A stretch of DNA of 64,000 nucleotides from contig JANYGI010000136.1 of assembly GCA_025362495.1 (NCBI GenBank), positions 1 through 64,000 on the forward strand, written 5' to 3'. Origin of the DNA: Byssovorax sp. GTDB lineage: Bacteria; Myxococcota_A; Polyangia; Polyangiales; Polyangiaceae. The translations under genes were made by a program, and so were the position numbers. The notes under the pieces are model-generated. The model saw only the letters and a program-made list of their open reading frames with translations. It was not told the origin of the DNA and ran no database searches. This document shows, piece after piece, positions 35,310 to 44,015 of this stretch (positions are counted from its first letter, which is position 1; every line of letters starts with the position of its first letter).

Positions 35310-35696
35310 TCACGGCAGAGGCGGCAGGCCGCCGTCGGGGGTGAGCTTGGTGAGGCGCTTTGCGTCGTCGAACGGCGCGCAGGTCGCGTCGGTGCAGGCC
35401 GTCTCGAAATCGCTCGTGACCTTGGGCGTGCAGCCGAAGCACGCGTGGCCGTCGGCGCCCGTCTTCTGACAACCGGGGCTCGTCGCCTCGGTGCAGAAGC
35501 CGGTCTGGCAGCGGCTCCCGGCGCCGAAGGCCGCGGCGCACTGGGTGTCGGTCGTGCAATCGTCGTGAGCCACGTTGCCGAGGGAGCACGCCGCCGCGGT
35601 GCTGCCCGCCGCGAGGGCGACCAGGAAGAACGCCAGCAGCGCGCGCGCCGACGTCGCGGTGTACCCCTGCTTCCGTGCTGCGCCGATCACCGCCAC
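35310..35696 (-). CDS. Small Cys-rich lipoprotein
   Basis: A 128-residue lipoprotein with signal peptide and lipobox (STAAAC). Ten Cys residues follow in the mature part (CTTDTQCAAAFG, CQTGFCTEA, CFGC), a pattern typical of small disulfide-rich domains. It sits 13 bases upstream of the PBP-like gene and is likely its partner. It is divergent from mltG by only 82 bases. Confidence 0.75.
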   Translation of the reverse strand: MAVIGAARKQGYTATSARALLAFFLVALAAGSTAAACSLGNVAHDDCTTDTQCAAAFGAGSRCQTGFCTEATSPGCQKTGADGHACFGCTPKVTSDFETACTDATCAPFDDAKRLTKLTPDGGLPPLP

Positions 35697-35778
35697 TGTC
35701 GCGCCAGAAGCGCAGGACCGCCCGCGTCTGTCAAGAGCCTATGTCGTTCCCGCCTGTGCTACACGGCAGAGCGGCCGT

Positions 35779-37020
35779 ATGAGCGAAGGCGCACCCCCTA
35801 CCCCGACGGCGCCGAAGCGGCGCTCCCCGCGCGACGCCACCGGCAAATCGCGACCGCCTCGCCGCGGGCCGCCCAGCGTCAAGCCGCGGCTGCGATCCGA
35901 GCGCGGCCGCGACGCCGTCGACCTGCGCCGCAAGGCCTTCGTCTGGGGTGGCGCGACGCTCGCAGGCACGCTCGCGATCGGCGCGGCGATGCTCTATTTC
36001 GGCTACGGCCGCGCGCGCGCCCCCGAGAAGGTGCAGGGCGGCGCGATCGAGATCGACTGGCCCGCGGGCCTCGACAGCAACACCGCCGCGGCGCGCCTCG
36101 TCGAGCTCGGCCTCGCCGAGAGCCCGGGGACGCTCTCGCTCTTCTTCACGGCGACGGGCGGCACCGGCGATTTCGTGGCGGGCCCGCACCTGATCCCCTA
36201 CGGCGCTTCGCCCTGGGATCTGCGGCGAATGCTCGCGCGATCGTTCTTCCGGCCCGGCGTGAAGTGCACCATCCCCGAGGGCTACAGCCGGTTCGACATC
36301 GCGGCGCGACTCGAGAAGCTTCACATCGCGGGCAAGCGCGGCTTCCTCGCCGCCAGCGCCGATCCCGCGCTGCTGACGGAGGCCGGCGTCGATCCGGTCG
36401 CCGGCGCCGCGCCCGACAGCGCCGAGGGCTACCTCTTCCCCGCGACCTACGAGCTCGGCCTCGACTCCGACCCGCGCGAGATCGTCAAGCGCCTGGTGCT
36501 GGAGGCGAACAAGCGCTGGGACATGGCCCTCGCGCCGCGCAAAGACGGCCTCGCCTCGCTCAAGGCGCAGCTCGGCTGGGGCCGCCGCGAGGTGCTCACG
36601 GTGGCGTCGATCATCGAGAAAGAGGCCGCCGTCGACGAGGATCGTCCGCTCATCGCCAGCGTGTTCCTGAACCGGCTCATCGATCCCGAGTTCAAGCCCA
36701 AGCGCCTGCAATCGGATCCCACGTCGTCGTACGGCTGCGTGGCCTTCCCGACCGAGGCGCCCTCCTGCGCGGATTTCGCCGGCAAGCCGACGCCGGCGAT
36801 CAACCGCGATCCGGCCAATCGGTACAGCACGTACACGCGCAACGGCCTCCCGCCGGGGCCGATCTCCAACCCGGGGATGAAGTCAATCGAGGCCGTCCTC
36901 GCGCCCGCGACGACGAAGTTTTATTACTTCTACGCGACCGCGAACGGCGGTGGCCGGCACACCTTCAGCCAGGATTACGGCACCCACAACGACGTGATCA
37001 AAGGCACCCGATCACCGTAG
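35779..37020 (+). CDS. mltG: Endolytic murein transglycosylase MltG
   Basis: A 413-residue MltG/YceG protein, an inner-membrane enzyme that cuts nascent peptidoglycan glycan strands and sets their length. A polar N-terminal tail with basic Pro-rich residues comes first, one helix lies at about 54-76, and the catalytic domain follows. The LTVASIIEKEA segment holds the catalytic Glu, and the motifs FLNRLID, LQSDPTSSYG, NRYSTYTRNGLPPGPISNPG and FYYFYATANGGGRHTFS are all present. I chose the ATG at 35779, which gives the usual length, against a longer frame. Single-gene unit; the next genes lie 424 bases on. Confidence 0.93.
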   Translation: MSEGAPPTPTAPKRRSPRDATGKSRPPRRGPPSVKPRLRSERGRDAVDLRRKAFVWGGATLAGTLAIGAAMLYFGYGRARAPEKVQGGAIEIDWPAGLDSNTAAARLVELGLAESPGTLSLFFTATGGTGDFVAGPHLIPYGASPWDLRRMLARSFFRPGVKCTIPEGYSRFDIAARLEKLHIAGKRGFLAASADPALLTEAGVDPVAGAAPDSAEGYLFPATYELGLDSDPREIVKRLVLEANKRWDMALAPRKDGLASLKAQLGWGRREVLTVASIIEKEAAVDEDRPLIASVFLNRLIDPEFKPKRLQSDPTSSYGCVAFPTEAPSCADFAGKPTPAINRDPANRYSTYTRNGLPPGPISNPGMKSIEAVLAPATTKFYYFYATANGGGRHTFSQDYGTHNDVIKGTRSP

Positions 37021-37444
37021 AGCCGATCCTCCGCCCTGGCCGCGCGCCTGGCTCGACGAAGATCACCGACAGCGCCGGTGCCCTGTGTCGTTCGATGCCA
37101 GCCACCGACGACGGACACGAACGCCGGCTCTGGAGCACGCCTGAAAGCCGCTCCCGAGCGATTGGCACTTTCCCCCGCGCCTTGCGCGACGCGGCGCGCA
37201 AGGGTGCGCCAGCGCCGACGTCGGCTCCCCTCGCAAGGGATGAACCGCCAATGGGTCTCAGCGCGTCAAAAAACAAATCCGTCCCGGCGCGAGGAATTTG
37301 CATTGAAACCGGCACGGCGTCCGCCGTACTCTCCAGGCGATCCGGCCCGACCCGAAGTCGTCGTTGGCGAGCTGGGAATTGTCGAGGTGGTCCGGCGCGA
37401 CTGGAGCGCTCGGAACGCGACGATAACGATTCCGCGTGGGTGTT
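37021..37444. other. 424-bp gene-free stretch with an inverted repeat
   Basis: No supported gene. A perfect 9-bp inverted repeat CCTTGCGCG (37180-37188) and CGCGCAAGG (37195-37203), with a 6-base loop, lies midway and may end mltG transcription, though no T-run follows. A pocket of A/T (around 37265-37300) stands out against the G/C background. The promoter of the PATAN/ParA operon must lie in the right part. Confidence 0.5.
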
Positions 37445-38365
37445 ATGGATCCGAGCCACAAGGACAGGCCCTCCGATCGCGTGGCGATCGCCCCACAATC
37501 GGCGGCGACCCCCAGCCCCCCTCCCGCTGAACCTCGGCCGGGCACCGCCACCACCGCGTTCGAGGGCGAGCTGTCGTTCTTTTCGTTGCCGGAGCTGGTC
37601 CAGATGGTGTGCTCCAGCGGGCAAGACGCCGAGATCGCGATCACGGGCCGCGTCGAGCGGCGCGACGACGAGCCCGAGCAGCGCGGGCGCGTCATCGTGC
37701 GCGGGGGCCGCGTCTTCCGGTGCAGCGCCGGGGCGACGAACGGCGAGGCGGCCTTCTTCGAGCTCGCGCGGCTCCGGCACGGGCGATTCAGCGTCAACCC
37801 GCTCCCGTCCGAGGGGAAGGATCAGGCCTCGCTGCTGCGCTACTCGTGGCAAGAGCTGCTCCTCGAGTCGGCCCGGCGCGAAGACGAGGCGAAGCGCGAC
37901 TCCGGCGTGATGGCCGAGGCTGTACCGCCCACGCAGCGGGCCGCGAGCGCGAAGGACGGTTACGTCGAGCTCTTCGGCTCCACCCCACCGCCGCCGCCTC
38001 CCGCAGCGCCCGCGTCACGCGGCGATCTGTACGACCGAGCGGCCGAGCGCGGACAGCTCATCCCGTTCCCGCGCAAGCTCCCCGTCGAGCCGACGCCCCC
38101 GCCGCCGAGCGTGCTCCCGCCGCCGTCGAGCGCGACGCCGCCGTCGAGCGCGACGCCGCGATCGAAAGAAACCCCGACGCCGAGCGCGTCGCGCGCCTTC
38201 GGATCGCCGCTGGATCGCCTGATCCAGGAGGCGACCGCCGCCTATCTCCGGCGCGAGTACGACCGCGCGCTCGAGCTCTTCGAGCGCTGCCGGGAGATCG
38301 ATCCGTCCGATCGCCGCGTGGAGCACAACATCGAACGCCTCAAGAACCGGAGAAACCGTCCATGA
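37445..38365 (+). CDS. PATAN/DUF4388-type protein with C-terminal TPR-like repeat
   Basis: A 306-residue protein. Residues 30-140 fit the DUF4388 (PATAN) pattern: EGELSFFSLPELVQMVCSSG, RGRVIVRGGRVFRCSAG, and AAFFELARLRHGRFSV. This domain takes part in protein-protein signalling with roadblock proteins and GTPases (family knowledge). A Pro/Ser-rich linker precedes a short TPR-like helix pair (YLRREYDRALELFERCREIDP). It starts a plus-strand operon with a ParA-like ATPase; its stop overlaps that gene's ATG (ATGA). ATG 37445 was chosen over GTG 37436. Confident in domain, not in role. Confidence 0.78.
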   Translation: MDPSHKDRPSDRVAIAPQSAATPSPPPAEPRPGTATTAFEGELSFFSLPELVQMVCSSGQDAEIAITGRVERRDDEPEQRGRVIVRGGRVFRCSAGATNGEAAFFELARLRHGRFSVNPLPSEGKDQASLLRYSWQELLLESARREDEAKRDSGVMAEAVPPTQRAASAKDGYVELFGSTPPPPPPAAPASRGDLYDRAAERGQLIPFPRKLPVEPTPPPPSVLPPPSSATPPSSATPRSKETPTPSASRAFGSPLDRLIQEATAAYLRREYDRALELFERCREIDPSDRRVEHNIERLKNRRNRP

Positions 38366-39168
38366 TCGTGCTCGCCGTAGCCAGCCAGAAGGGCGGCGTG
38401 GGCAAGACCACGCTCGCGTTGAATCTGGCCTTCGCCTTCGCCAACCGCGGGCGGCGGACGCTCCTCGTCGACACCGATCCTCAGGGCGGCATCGGGCACT
38501 CGCTGGTCGGGCGCCCGAAGGATGCCAGTGGCCTCGCCGAGGTCCTCGATGGTCGAGCGCGCCTCGAAGACGTCATCCTCACGACGCGCCTCGACACGCT
38601 CCGCATCCTCACGGTCGGTCACCCGCCCTGGTCCCAGATCGCGAGCTGGGGTACCAAGATGGCCGAGGAAGACGGCCTCCCGCGTCTCCTGCGCGACGCC
38701 GCACGGAGCGCCGATATCGTCATCGTCGATACGCCCTCCGGCTTCATGGGGCCGACGTACGGCGTGCTCTCCGCGGCGACCCATGTGATCACGCCGGTGC
38801 AGACCGAGCCGCTCTCGATCCGCACCGTGCCCCAGCTCCTCGAGGTGATCGCGTCGCTGCGGCAGGCGGGCAAGAGCGTCTCGCTCACCGCCGTGGTGCT
38901 CTCGATGGCCCAGCTCCGAGAAGAGCTCTCGCTCAGCGTCGCCCAGGAGGCCTGGGGCCTGTTTCCAGGCGATCTCGTGCTCGAAGCGCACGTCCCGCGG
39001 GATCCGCTCTTCCTCACCGCGAGCGCGAAGGGGGTGCCTCTCGGCCTCTTGCGGAAGAGGCCGCCCGCGGCGGCGGCGGCGTTCGACAACATCGTCACCG
39101 AGCTCGAGCCCCGACTCGGCCTGATCGAGGAGGCCACCGATGACGACGCCGTCGCTCTCGTGGATTGA
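38362..39168 (+). CDS. ParA/MinD-like ATPase
   Basis: A 268-residue ParA-superfamily ATPase. The deviant Walker A motif is KGGVGKTTLALN, with an early Lys in VASQKGG. Walker A' is VDTDPQGG, and Walker B is IVIVDTPSGFMG. The protein keeps the full fold. It lacks a DNA-binding N-terminal extension, so this may be a cargo-position or signalling ATPase, not a plasmid partition protein. GGAG lies before its ATG and it overlaps the PATAN gene. It is followed by a roadblock-like gene, also overlapping by 29 bases. Confidence 0.88.
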   Translation: MIVLAVASQKGGVGKTTLALNLAFAFANRGRRTLLVDTDPQGGIGHSLVGRPKDASGLAEVLDGRARLEDVILTTRLDTLRILTVGHPPWSQIASWGTKMAEEDGLPRLLRDAARSADIVIVDTPSGFMGPTYGVLSAATHVITPVQTEPLSIRTVPQLLEVIASLRQAGKSVSLTAVVLSMAQLREELSLSVAQEAWGLFPGDLVLEAHVPRDPLFLTASAKGVPLGLLRKRPPAAAAAFDNIVTELEPRLGLIEEATDDDAVALVD

Positions 39169-39775
39169 CCGGACCCGCTGGTCCGCGTTGCTCGACGGAA
39201 CCGGCTCGGGCGCCGGGGCTCGCGGCGATAATCGCCTCCGGCCCCGGGAGCAGGCGCCTTTGCGTCCCCACGTCCCCGCGCCGACGACGAGCCCTGTCGT
39301 CGCGAAGAGCGCCCCGCTCGCGCCCGTCGAGGCGCCGCCTCCGGCCCCGCCTCCCCCGCCTGCCGAAGCTCGATCTCCGGCGCCCTCGGCCGCGCCGACT
39401 CCCCTCCTCCCGTTCGAGGCTCCTCCGGGCGAGATGGAAGAGCGACTCCAGGCCTTCTTCGAGTGGTTGATCCGCGCCGTGCCCTGCACCTCGGCGTTCA
39501 TCGCCGACGAGAACGGGCTCCCCGTCGTGCACCGCGGCGCGGTCCCCGAGCACGTCGCCTTCTCGTCGTCGGTGCTCAGCCTGCTCGCGTCGCTCGAAGG
39601 CGTCCCGCGCCGGTGGATGTCCATCGGCATCTCCCCGCGGGAGGTCCTCCACCTCGCCGAGGTCGGCACCCTCTGGGGCCGTTTCGCCGTCGGAGTCGTC
39701 GCCACCGAATCGCTGCGGCGAGATGTGCTCGCCCTGGTCCAACAAGGCCTCGAACGCGCGTTCGAGGAACAATGA
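39140..39775 (+). CDS. Roadblock/LC7-like protein with Pro-rich N-terminal half
   Basis: A 211-residue protein. The first 95 residues are Pro/Ala-rich and disordered. Residues about 100-210 look like a roadblock/LC7 domain: a starting helix, AFIADENGLPVVHRG, a helical stretch, and RFAVGVVATESLRRD. Roadblock domains bind small GTPases such as MglA in myxobacteria. It overlaps the ParA-like gene by 29 bases and has 19 bases before the next gene. The domain call is by pattern. Confidence 0.7.
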   Translation: MTTPSLSWIDRTRWSALLDGTGSGAGARGDNRLRPREQAPLRPHVPAPTTSPVVAKSAPLAPVEAPPPAPPPPPAEARSPAPSAAPTPLLPFEAPPGEMEERLQAFFEWLIRAVPCTSAFIADENGLPVVHRGAVPEHVAFSSSVLSLLASLEGVPRRWMSIGISPREVLHLAEVGTLWGRFAVGVVATESLRRDVLALVQQGLERAFEEQ

Positions 39776-39794
39776 CAGCCCGTTAGAGATAGTT

Positions 39795-40373
39795 ATGGCG
39801 CAAGGCTTTCTCGAAGATGCGGTCCGGGGTGTACCCTCGATCCGCGCCGTGTTCATCACCGCCATGCCCGACTGCCTGCTCTACGAGGCCTGGGTCCGGG
39901 ACGAGACCGACTGGGTGATCGAGGACGTCGCGAGCTATTTCGGCGATCTGGTCCGCGCGAACCGCCACGGTCTCAAGGCGCTCGGCTCGTGGTCGAGCGA
40001 GATGCAAACCACCATCGAATCCGCCGATACCCTGGTGGTGCTCAAGGAGATCACCTCCGACTTCGTGTGCGGCTGCGTCTTCGAGAGGAGCGCTCCGCTC
40101 GGCATGGTGCGCCTCCAGCTCAAACGGCTGCTCGACCGGATCATCGCCAACCTGCCCTCGGTCCAGACCGAGGAGCGCCCCCGCGCGGCCCGCATCGTGG
40201 ACTTCCTCGACCGCTACGCCCCCGATCCGCACGCGGTGCTGCTCCGCGTGGCGCTCCGCACCGGGATCCCGCTCGAGTCGCTGCGCGCGGCCGAAGGGCT
40301 CTCGATCGAGGAGACCGCGCGCCTCGAAGAGTCGGCCTGTCGCCTCCTTGGCCTCAAGCAACTGAACCTCTGA
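39795..40373 (+). CDS. Roadblock-like protein
   Basis: A 192-residue protein. Residues 10-120 resemble a roadblock/LC7 fold: SIRAVFITAMPDCLLYEAWV, VLKEITSDFVCGCVFERS, and helical LGMVRLQLKRLLDRIIANL. The C-terminal 70 residues are helical. An alternative start 24 codons upstream would extend it into the preceding gene and looks unlike protein. It is part of the PATAN/ParA operon and may pair with the preceding roadblock-like protein. Confidence 0.68.
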   Translation: MAQGFLEDAVRGVPSIRAVFITAMPDCLLYEAWVRDETDWVIEDVASYFGDLVRANRHGLKALGSWSSEMQTTIESADTLVVLKEITSDFVCGCVFERSAPLGMVRLQLKRLLDRIIANLPSVQTEERPRAARIVDFLDRYAPDPHAVLLRVALRTGIPLESLRAAEGLSIEETARLEESACRLLGLKQLNL

Positions 40374-40395
40374 GTCGAAGCAAAGGCCATCTCTC

Positions 40396-41649
40396 ATGGA
40401 ACGCGTCAACGGTCTCCGCTCGCTCCTCGCGTCGCAGGATCTCACCTTCCTCGCCGGGGTGCCGTACGTTTATCACTGTCACCATTACAACCTCTTCCAC
40501 GATCAGACCATCGACGACGCCCTCGGCGAAGAGCTCGGCACCACGGTGCGCACGCGGGCGGCGCAAAACGCGGCGCGCGAGCTGCTCCAGGCCATAGCGG
40601 CGCGGCTCGGCGCCGAAACGCCGATCGAGATCATCCAGCTTGCCCAGGACCTCTTTGCGTGGATGGGCCACGGCACGCTCAAGATCGACGTCGACGCGAC
40701 CGGTGGGCGCGCGGAGGGGTCGTATCTGCACTACGGCTACTCGTGGACCGAAAAGTACGGTGCCCGGGTGCGCCGAGCCCACCCGGCCGACGCATTCGCC
40801 GCCGGGTTCGCCGCCGCCGCGACGGAGCTCGGCTGGAAGCTCCCGCCCGGATCCATGGCCGCCGTCGAGCAGAAATGCCTCGTGCTCCGCGACGCCGGGT
40901 GCGCCTTCGAGCTCCGACCGGGCTCCCCTGTCGCCGCGCCGCGCCTCGTCGATGAGGCGGCCTTCGCGTCGCACGTCGCGCCCTCGTTCGGGGGTCTCGA
41001 GGAAGAGACGATCAGCGCCATCGCCGACGGCCTCCGCGGCTTCCTCCGGGGCGTCCGCGGCGACGAGCGCGGCCTCGTCCAGGCCTTCAGCGTCTTCGTC
41101 ACGGCGCACCTGTCGAATTACTACAGCGAGACGATCTACGAGGCCGTCCACCAGCTCGAGAAGACGCAGCCCGGGAGCGCCTCGGTCGCCGAGTCCCTGT
41201 TCCGGGAGGCGGGCCAGGTCTGCGTCTTCAACACCTTCGGCAATATCCTGCTCTCGCCGGAGTGGGAGGGGATGGTGGGCGCGCCGACGGGCGATCCGAT
41301 GAACACGCTCGCGGGCTGCTGCGCCATCGCCCGCGGGCTCGGCTTCGGCCACTGGACGCTGCACGCGTTCAGCCCGAAGGAGCTCGTGCTCCGCGCCTCG
41401 AGCAACTACGAGGCTCCGTTCTACCTGAGCCGCTACGGGAAATCGGACAAGGCCCGTTGCTACATCTTCCAGGGGGCGGCGCTGGCGATGATGGTCCTCG
41501 CCACGAAGGTGAAGTGGACCGAGCATCCGAAGCTGACGCAGGAGTTCTACATCAGCCTCTTCCGCGGCAAGATCCCCTGGAAGGTGCGGCAGACGCAGTG
41601 TCAGACCCGCGGTGACGCGATCGCCGAAGTGACCGTCAGCCTCGGTTGA
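40396..41649 (+). CDS. V4R-like (tandem) protein of unknown function
   Basis: A 417-residue cytoplasmic-looking protein. Residues about 95-185 (HYGYSWTEKYG, AFAAGFAAAATEL, QKCLVLRDAGCAFEL) recall a V4R (4-vinyl reductase) domain, with its Cys spacing. The second half (CAIARGLGFGHWTLHAF, NYEAPFYLSRYG, CYIFQGAALAMMV) has a similar pattern and may be a second copy. V4R domains bind small hydrophobic ligands in signalling. It lies 22 bases after the roadblock-like gene in the same operon. Assignment is tentative. Confidence 0.6.
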   Translation: MERVNGLRSLLASQDLTFLAGVPYVYHCHHYNLFHDQTIDDALGEELGTTVRTRAAQNAARELLQAIAARLGAETPIEIIQLAQDLFAWMGHGTLKIDVDATGGRAEGSYLHYGYSWTEKYGARVRRAHPADAFAAGFAAAATELGWKLPPGSMAAVEQKCLVLRDAGCAFELRPGSPVAAPRLVDEAAFASHVAPSFGGLEEETISAIADGLRGFLRGVRGDERGLVQAFSVFVTAHLSNYYSETIYEAVHQLEKTQPGSASVAESLFREAGQVCVFNTFGNILLSPEWEGMVGAPTGDPMNTLAGCCAIARGLGFGHWTLHAFSPKELVLRASSNYEAPFYLSRYGKSDKARCYIFQGAALAMMVLATKVKWTEHPKLTQEFYISLFRGKIPWKVRQTQCQTRGDAIAEVTVSLG

Positions 41650-41654
41650 GCCGG

Positions 41655-41957
41655 ATGGACTTCGCCCGCGACCAGAGCTGCTTGCGCAGCCTGAACTGGC
41701 GCACGGATCTCCCGCCGGGAGGGCAGCTCGATCCCCTCGTGGCGGCGCTCTCGCGGGCCGATTTCACCCCGACATCCACCGGGGAGAGCCCGCTCTTGGT
41801 GCTCCGCGCGCGGGAAGGCCACGAGGTCTTGATCGTGCGGAGGAGCGGCCGCGTTCAGATCCGCGTTCACTACCTGACGCCGGAGCCGGAGCGGCGCGCC
41901 GCGGCGGAGGCGATCTTCCGCACGCTGGTGCGAGGCGTGGTTGGCTTGCTGCCGTAG
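41655..41957 (+). CDS. Small unknown protein at the end of the PATAN/ParA operon
   Basis: A 100-residue protein with a mixed alpha/beta pattern (LVAALSRADFTPTST, EVLIVRRSGRVQIRVHYL) and a hydrophobic end. I do not recognise a family. I chose the ATG at 41655, five bases after the previous stop; a TTG at 41646 overlaps that stop (TTGA) and is an alternative. The tight spacing suggests it belongs to the preceding operon. Confidence 0.6.
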   Translation: MDFARDQSCLRSLNWRTDLPPGGQLDPLVAALSRADFTPTSTGESPLLVLRAREGHEVLIVRRSGRVQIRVHYLTPEPERRAAAEAIFRTLVRGVVGLLP

Positions 41958-41984
41958 CGCCCCCGCCCGGGCGGCGCCGGGCGC
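41957..41984 (+). terminator. GC-rich hairpin after the PATAN/ParA operon
   Basis: GCGCCC (41957-41962) pairs with GGGCGC (41979-41984). Inside them lies CGCCCGGGCG (41964-41973), a perfect 10-bp palindrome. It directly follows the last gene of the operon but has no T-run, so termination is only likely. Confidence 0.35.
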
Positions 41985-42073
41985 CCCTGGCTTCGGACGA
42001 CGCGCGGCCTTCACGCGAGCTCCCGAGGAAGGGGTTTGACGCGGGTGGCGATTCCGACGATGGCTGCTCCGCC

Positions 42074-43321
42074 ATGACTCCCGCTCTCTCCCCCGCCCGC
42101 GCGCTCCTCGCCGTCGCCGCGTCCGTCGTCGCGACTGGCCTCCTCGCCGCCGCGTGCTCGAAGCCCCCGACCGACGGCGCAGCGCCCGCGCCGTCGTCCG
42201 CTCCAGCACCCGGCGCGGCGACGACAACCCCGGCCGCGCCGGCTGCGGCCGCCGGGCCCGTGGTCGCGGTCTCGGCCGGCAAGCTCCTCGCAGGCACGCT
42301 CTGCGGCGAGCATCCGCGGGTGCCGGCCGACGAGCTCGCCGGCGACGCCGTGGCGATGACGTCCTTCGACATCGATGCTTATCCATATCCCAACGATCCC
42401 GCGAAGGTGCCTCTCACCGGGGTATCGCGCGACGAGGCCGGCAAGCTGTGCGAGGCGCGGGGGCGGCGGCTCTGCACCGAGCTCGAGTGGGAGCACGCCT
42501 GCAAAGGCCCCTCGAACACCCGCTACGAGTACGGCGATCACTTCGACTCCAAGGCCTGCCCGACGGGCCTCGGCGTCATCGCGGCGCTGGGCGCGTTCGA
42601 CCGGTGCACGAGCAACTACGGGGTACACGCCATGCACGGGTACGTGTGGGAGTGGACGGCGAGCGACTGGAAGCGTGGCACCGAGACTGGCAAGGTCGCC
42701 CTCCGCGGCGGCCACGGCGACACGCCCTATGCGCACATGCGGTGCAGCGGCGCGAAGGCCGAAGATCTGGCCACGAAGGCTCCGAGCGTCGGATTCCGCT
42801 GGTGCGGCGGCGCCGCGAACGCGTCCGAGATCGTGATCCCGGCCGACGATCCCGCGCCGGCGGCGCTCGTCGAGGAGAAGAGCGTCGACGCCGCGCTGCT
42901 CGCGCGCCTCGGTCGGGCCCTCGTCAACGGGCAGCTCCGCGCGCCCGCGGGCACGACGTCGTCGTTCACGAAGGTGTGGCGCTGGCACGCCGCCCCGAAA
43001 GACGAGGTGATCCTGGCGCGCTACGAGAGCAAGTCGGCCGACGGCACCACCGTCGTTCAGCCCGTCGTCGTGCGCCTGTGCGACCGCGCCATCCAGCTCA
43101 TCGCGCACCTGCGCGCGCCCGTGGCCGAGATGGAGGATCCCGAGGTGAAGGACGGCGCCCCGGGGATACTGACGCTCGAGGTCAAGGACGGCGCGAGCAG
43201 CGGTGACGTGAAGCTGACGTATCAGTACGCTCAGGTGGCGACCGATCAGCCGGCCTGGGTGAAGGTCGCTGCCGCCGTGAGCGCCGCGCCGAGCGCGTCG
43301 GCGGCGCCCGCCGTGAAGTGA
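42074..43321 (+). CDS. Lipoprotein with formylglycine-generating-enzyme-like domain
   Basis: A 415-residue lipoprotein (LLAAAC lipobox, then a Pro/Ala-rich stretch). Residues 65-260 fit the sulfatase-modifying-factor/formylglycine-enzyme fold: a Cys-rich early part, GRRLCTELEWEHACKG, GYVWEWTASDW, ALRGGHGD, and VGFRWCGG. In many bacterial members this fold is only a binding module, not the Cys-oxidising enzyme. The C-terminal 140 residues look beta-rich. It has no sulfatase gene nearby, so a non-enzyme role is likely. Confidence 0.8.
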   Translation: MTPALSPARALLAVAASVVATGLLAAACSKPPTDGAAPAPSSAPAPGAATTTPAAPAAAAGPVVAVSAGKLLAGTLCGEHPRVPADELAGDAVAMTSFDIDAYPYPNDPAKVPLTGVSRDEAGKLCEARGRRLCTELEWEHACKGPSNTRYEYGDHFDSKACPTGLGVIAALGAFDRCTSNYGVHAMHGYVWEWTASDWKRGTETGKVALRGGHGDTPYAHMRCSGAKAEDLATKAPSVGFRWCGGAANASEIVIPADDPAPAALVEEKSVDAALLARLGRALVNGQLRAPAGTTSSFTKVWRWHAAPKDEVILARYESKSADGTTVVQPVVVRLCDRAIQLIAHLRAPVAEMEDPEVKDGAPGILTLEVKDGASSGDVKLTYQYAQVATDQPAWVKVAAAVSAAPSASAAPAVK

Positions 43322-43397
43322 CGGCGCGCAGATCGCCGCGGATCGCCGCCTCACGGCTTGCATTCGCGGCGCCTTCCGGGCACCGTCCGCGCCGCCC

Positions 43398-44015
43398 GTG
43401 ACCCACCACTACCTCTCCCCGCTCCTCTTCGCTGGCCTGCTCGCGGCCGCGTGCTCCACCCCCTCCGCGACGAGCCCGGCCGACGGCGCGCCGGCGCTCT
43501 CCGCCTCGACGGAGGCCGCGCGCGTGGCCGCCTCGGCGAGCGCTCCGGCCGCCGCGCCGGCCGCGCCCACAGCGAGCGCCGCCGCCGCGCTGCCCTCGGC
43601 CGAGCCGGTCCCGAGCGCGTCCGCGGCGCCCTCGGCGAGCGCCGCCGCGGCGCCCCCGCCGGCCCCCGAGGCCCCGCTGCCGAACGTCAAGGTCGCCAAC
43701 ATCGGCATGCACATCGGCGGCGGCCCCAACGACGCCGCCACGAAGGAGCCGATTCACAAGTCGGTGATACCCCACTACGACGAGTTCCGCCGCTGCTATG
43801 GCCTCCTCGAAGATCAGAAGAAGGGCGGCACCTTCGGCATCGATCTCCTGATCGACAAGGCCGGCGGCAAGCCGAAGAGCGTCACCAAGCCGCGCTCGCC
43901 GATGAAGGGCCACGAGTTCTCGGAGTGCATGGTCAAGGCCTTCGAGCAGATCGATTTCCAGAAACCGAAGACGGGTACGACCAAGGTCAGCTACTCTCTG
44001 CGCTTCACTCCATGA
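43398..44015 (+). CDS. Lipoprotein with AgmX/PglI-type C-terminal domain
   Basis: A 205-residue lipoprotein (LLAAAC lipobox, GTG start). An Ala/Pro/Ser linker of about 75 residues precedes a C-terminal domain. That domain contains YDEFRRCYGLLEDQ, FGIDLLIDKAGG, FSECMVKAFEQIDFQKP and VSYSLRF, which is the AgmX/PglI C-terminal pattern known in myxobacteria (TonB-like energy or gliding machinery). Its stop overlaps the glucokinase ATG (ATGA), so the two are coupled. The link to glucokinase is unexplained. Confidence 0.72.
   Translation: MTHHYLSPLLFAGLLAAACSTPSATSPADGAPALSASTEAARVAASASAPAAAPAAPTASAAAALPSAEPVPSASAAPSASAAAAPPPAPEAPLPNVKVANIGMHIGGGPNDAATKEPIHKSVIPHYDEFRRCYGLLEDQKKGGTFGIDLLIDKAGGKPKSVTKPRSPMKGHEFSECMVKAFEQIDFQKPKTGTTKVSYSLRFTP

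Noticed and set aside
38362-39168. Plasmid partition locus (ParA/ParB)
   Set aside because: No ParB-like gene or centromere-like repeats flank it. The neighbours are signalling domains.
42074-43321. A true formylglycine-generating enzyme for sulfatases
   Set aside because: It is a lipoprotein with no sulfatase gene nearby, and I cannot confirm the catalytic Cys pair, so only the fold is claimed.
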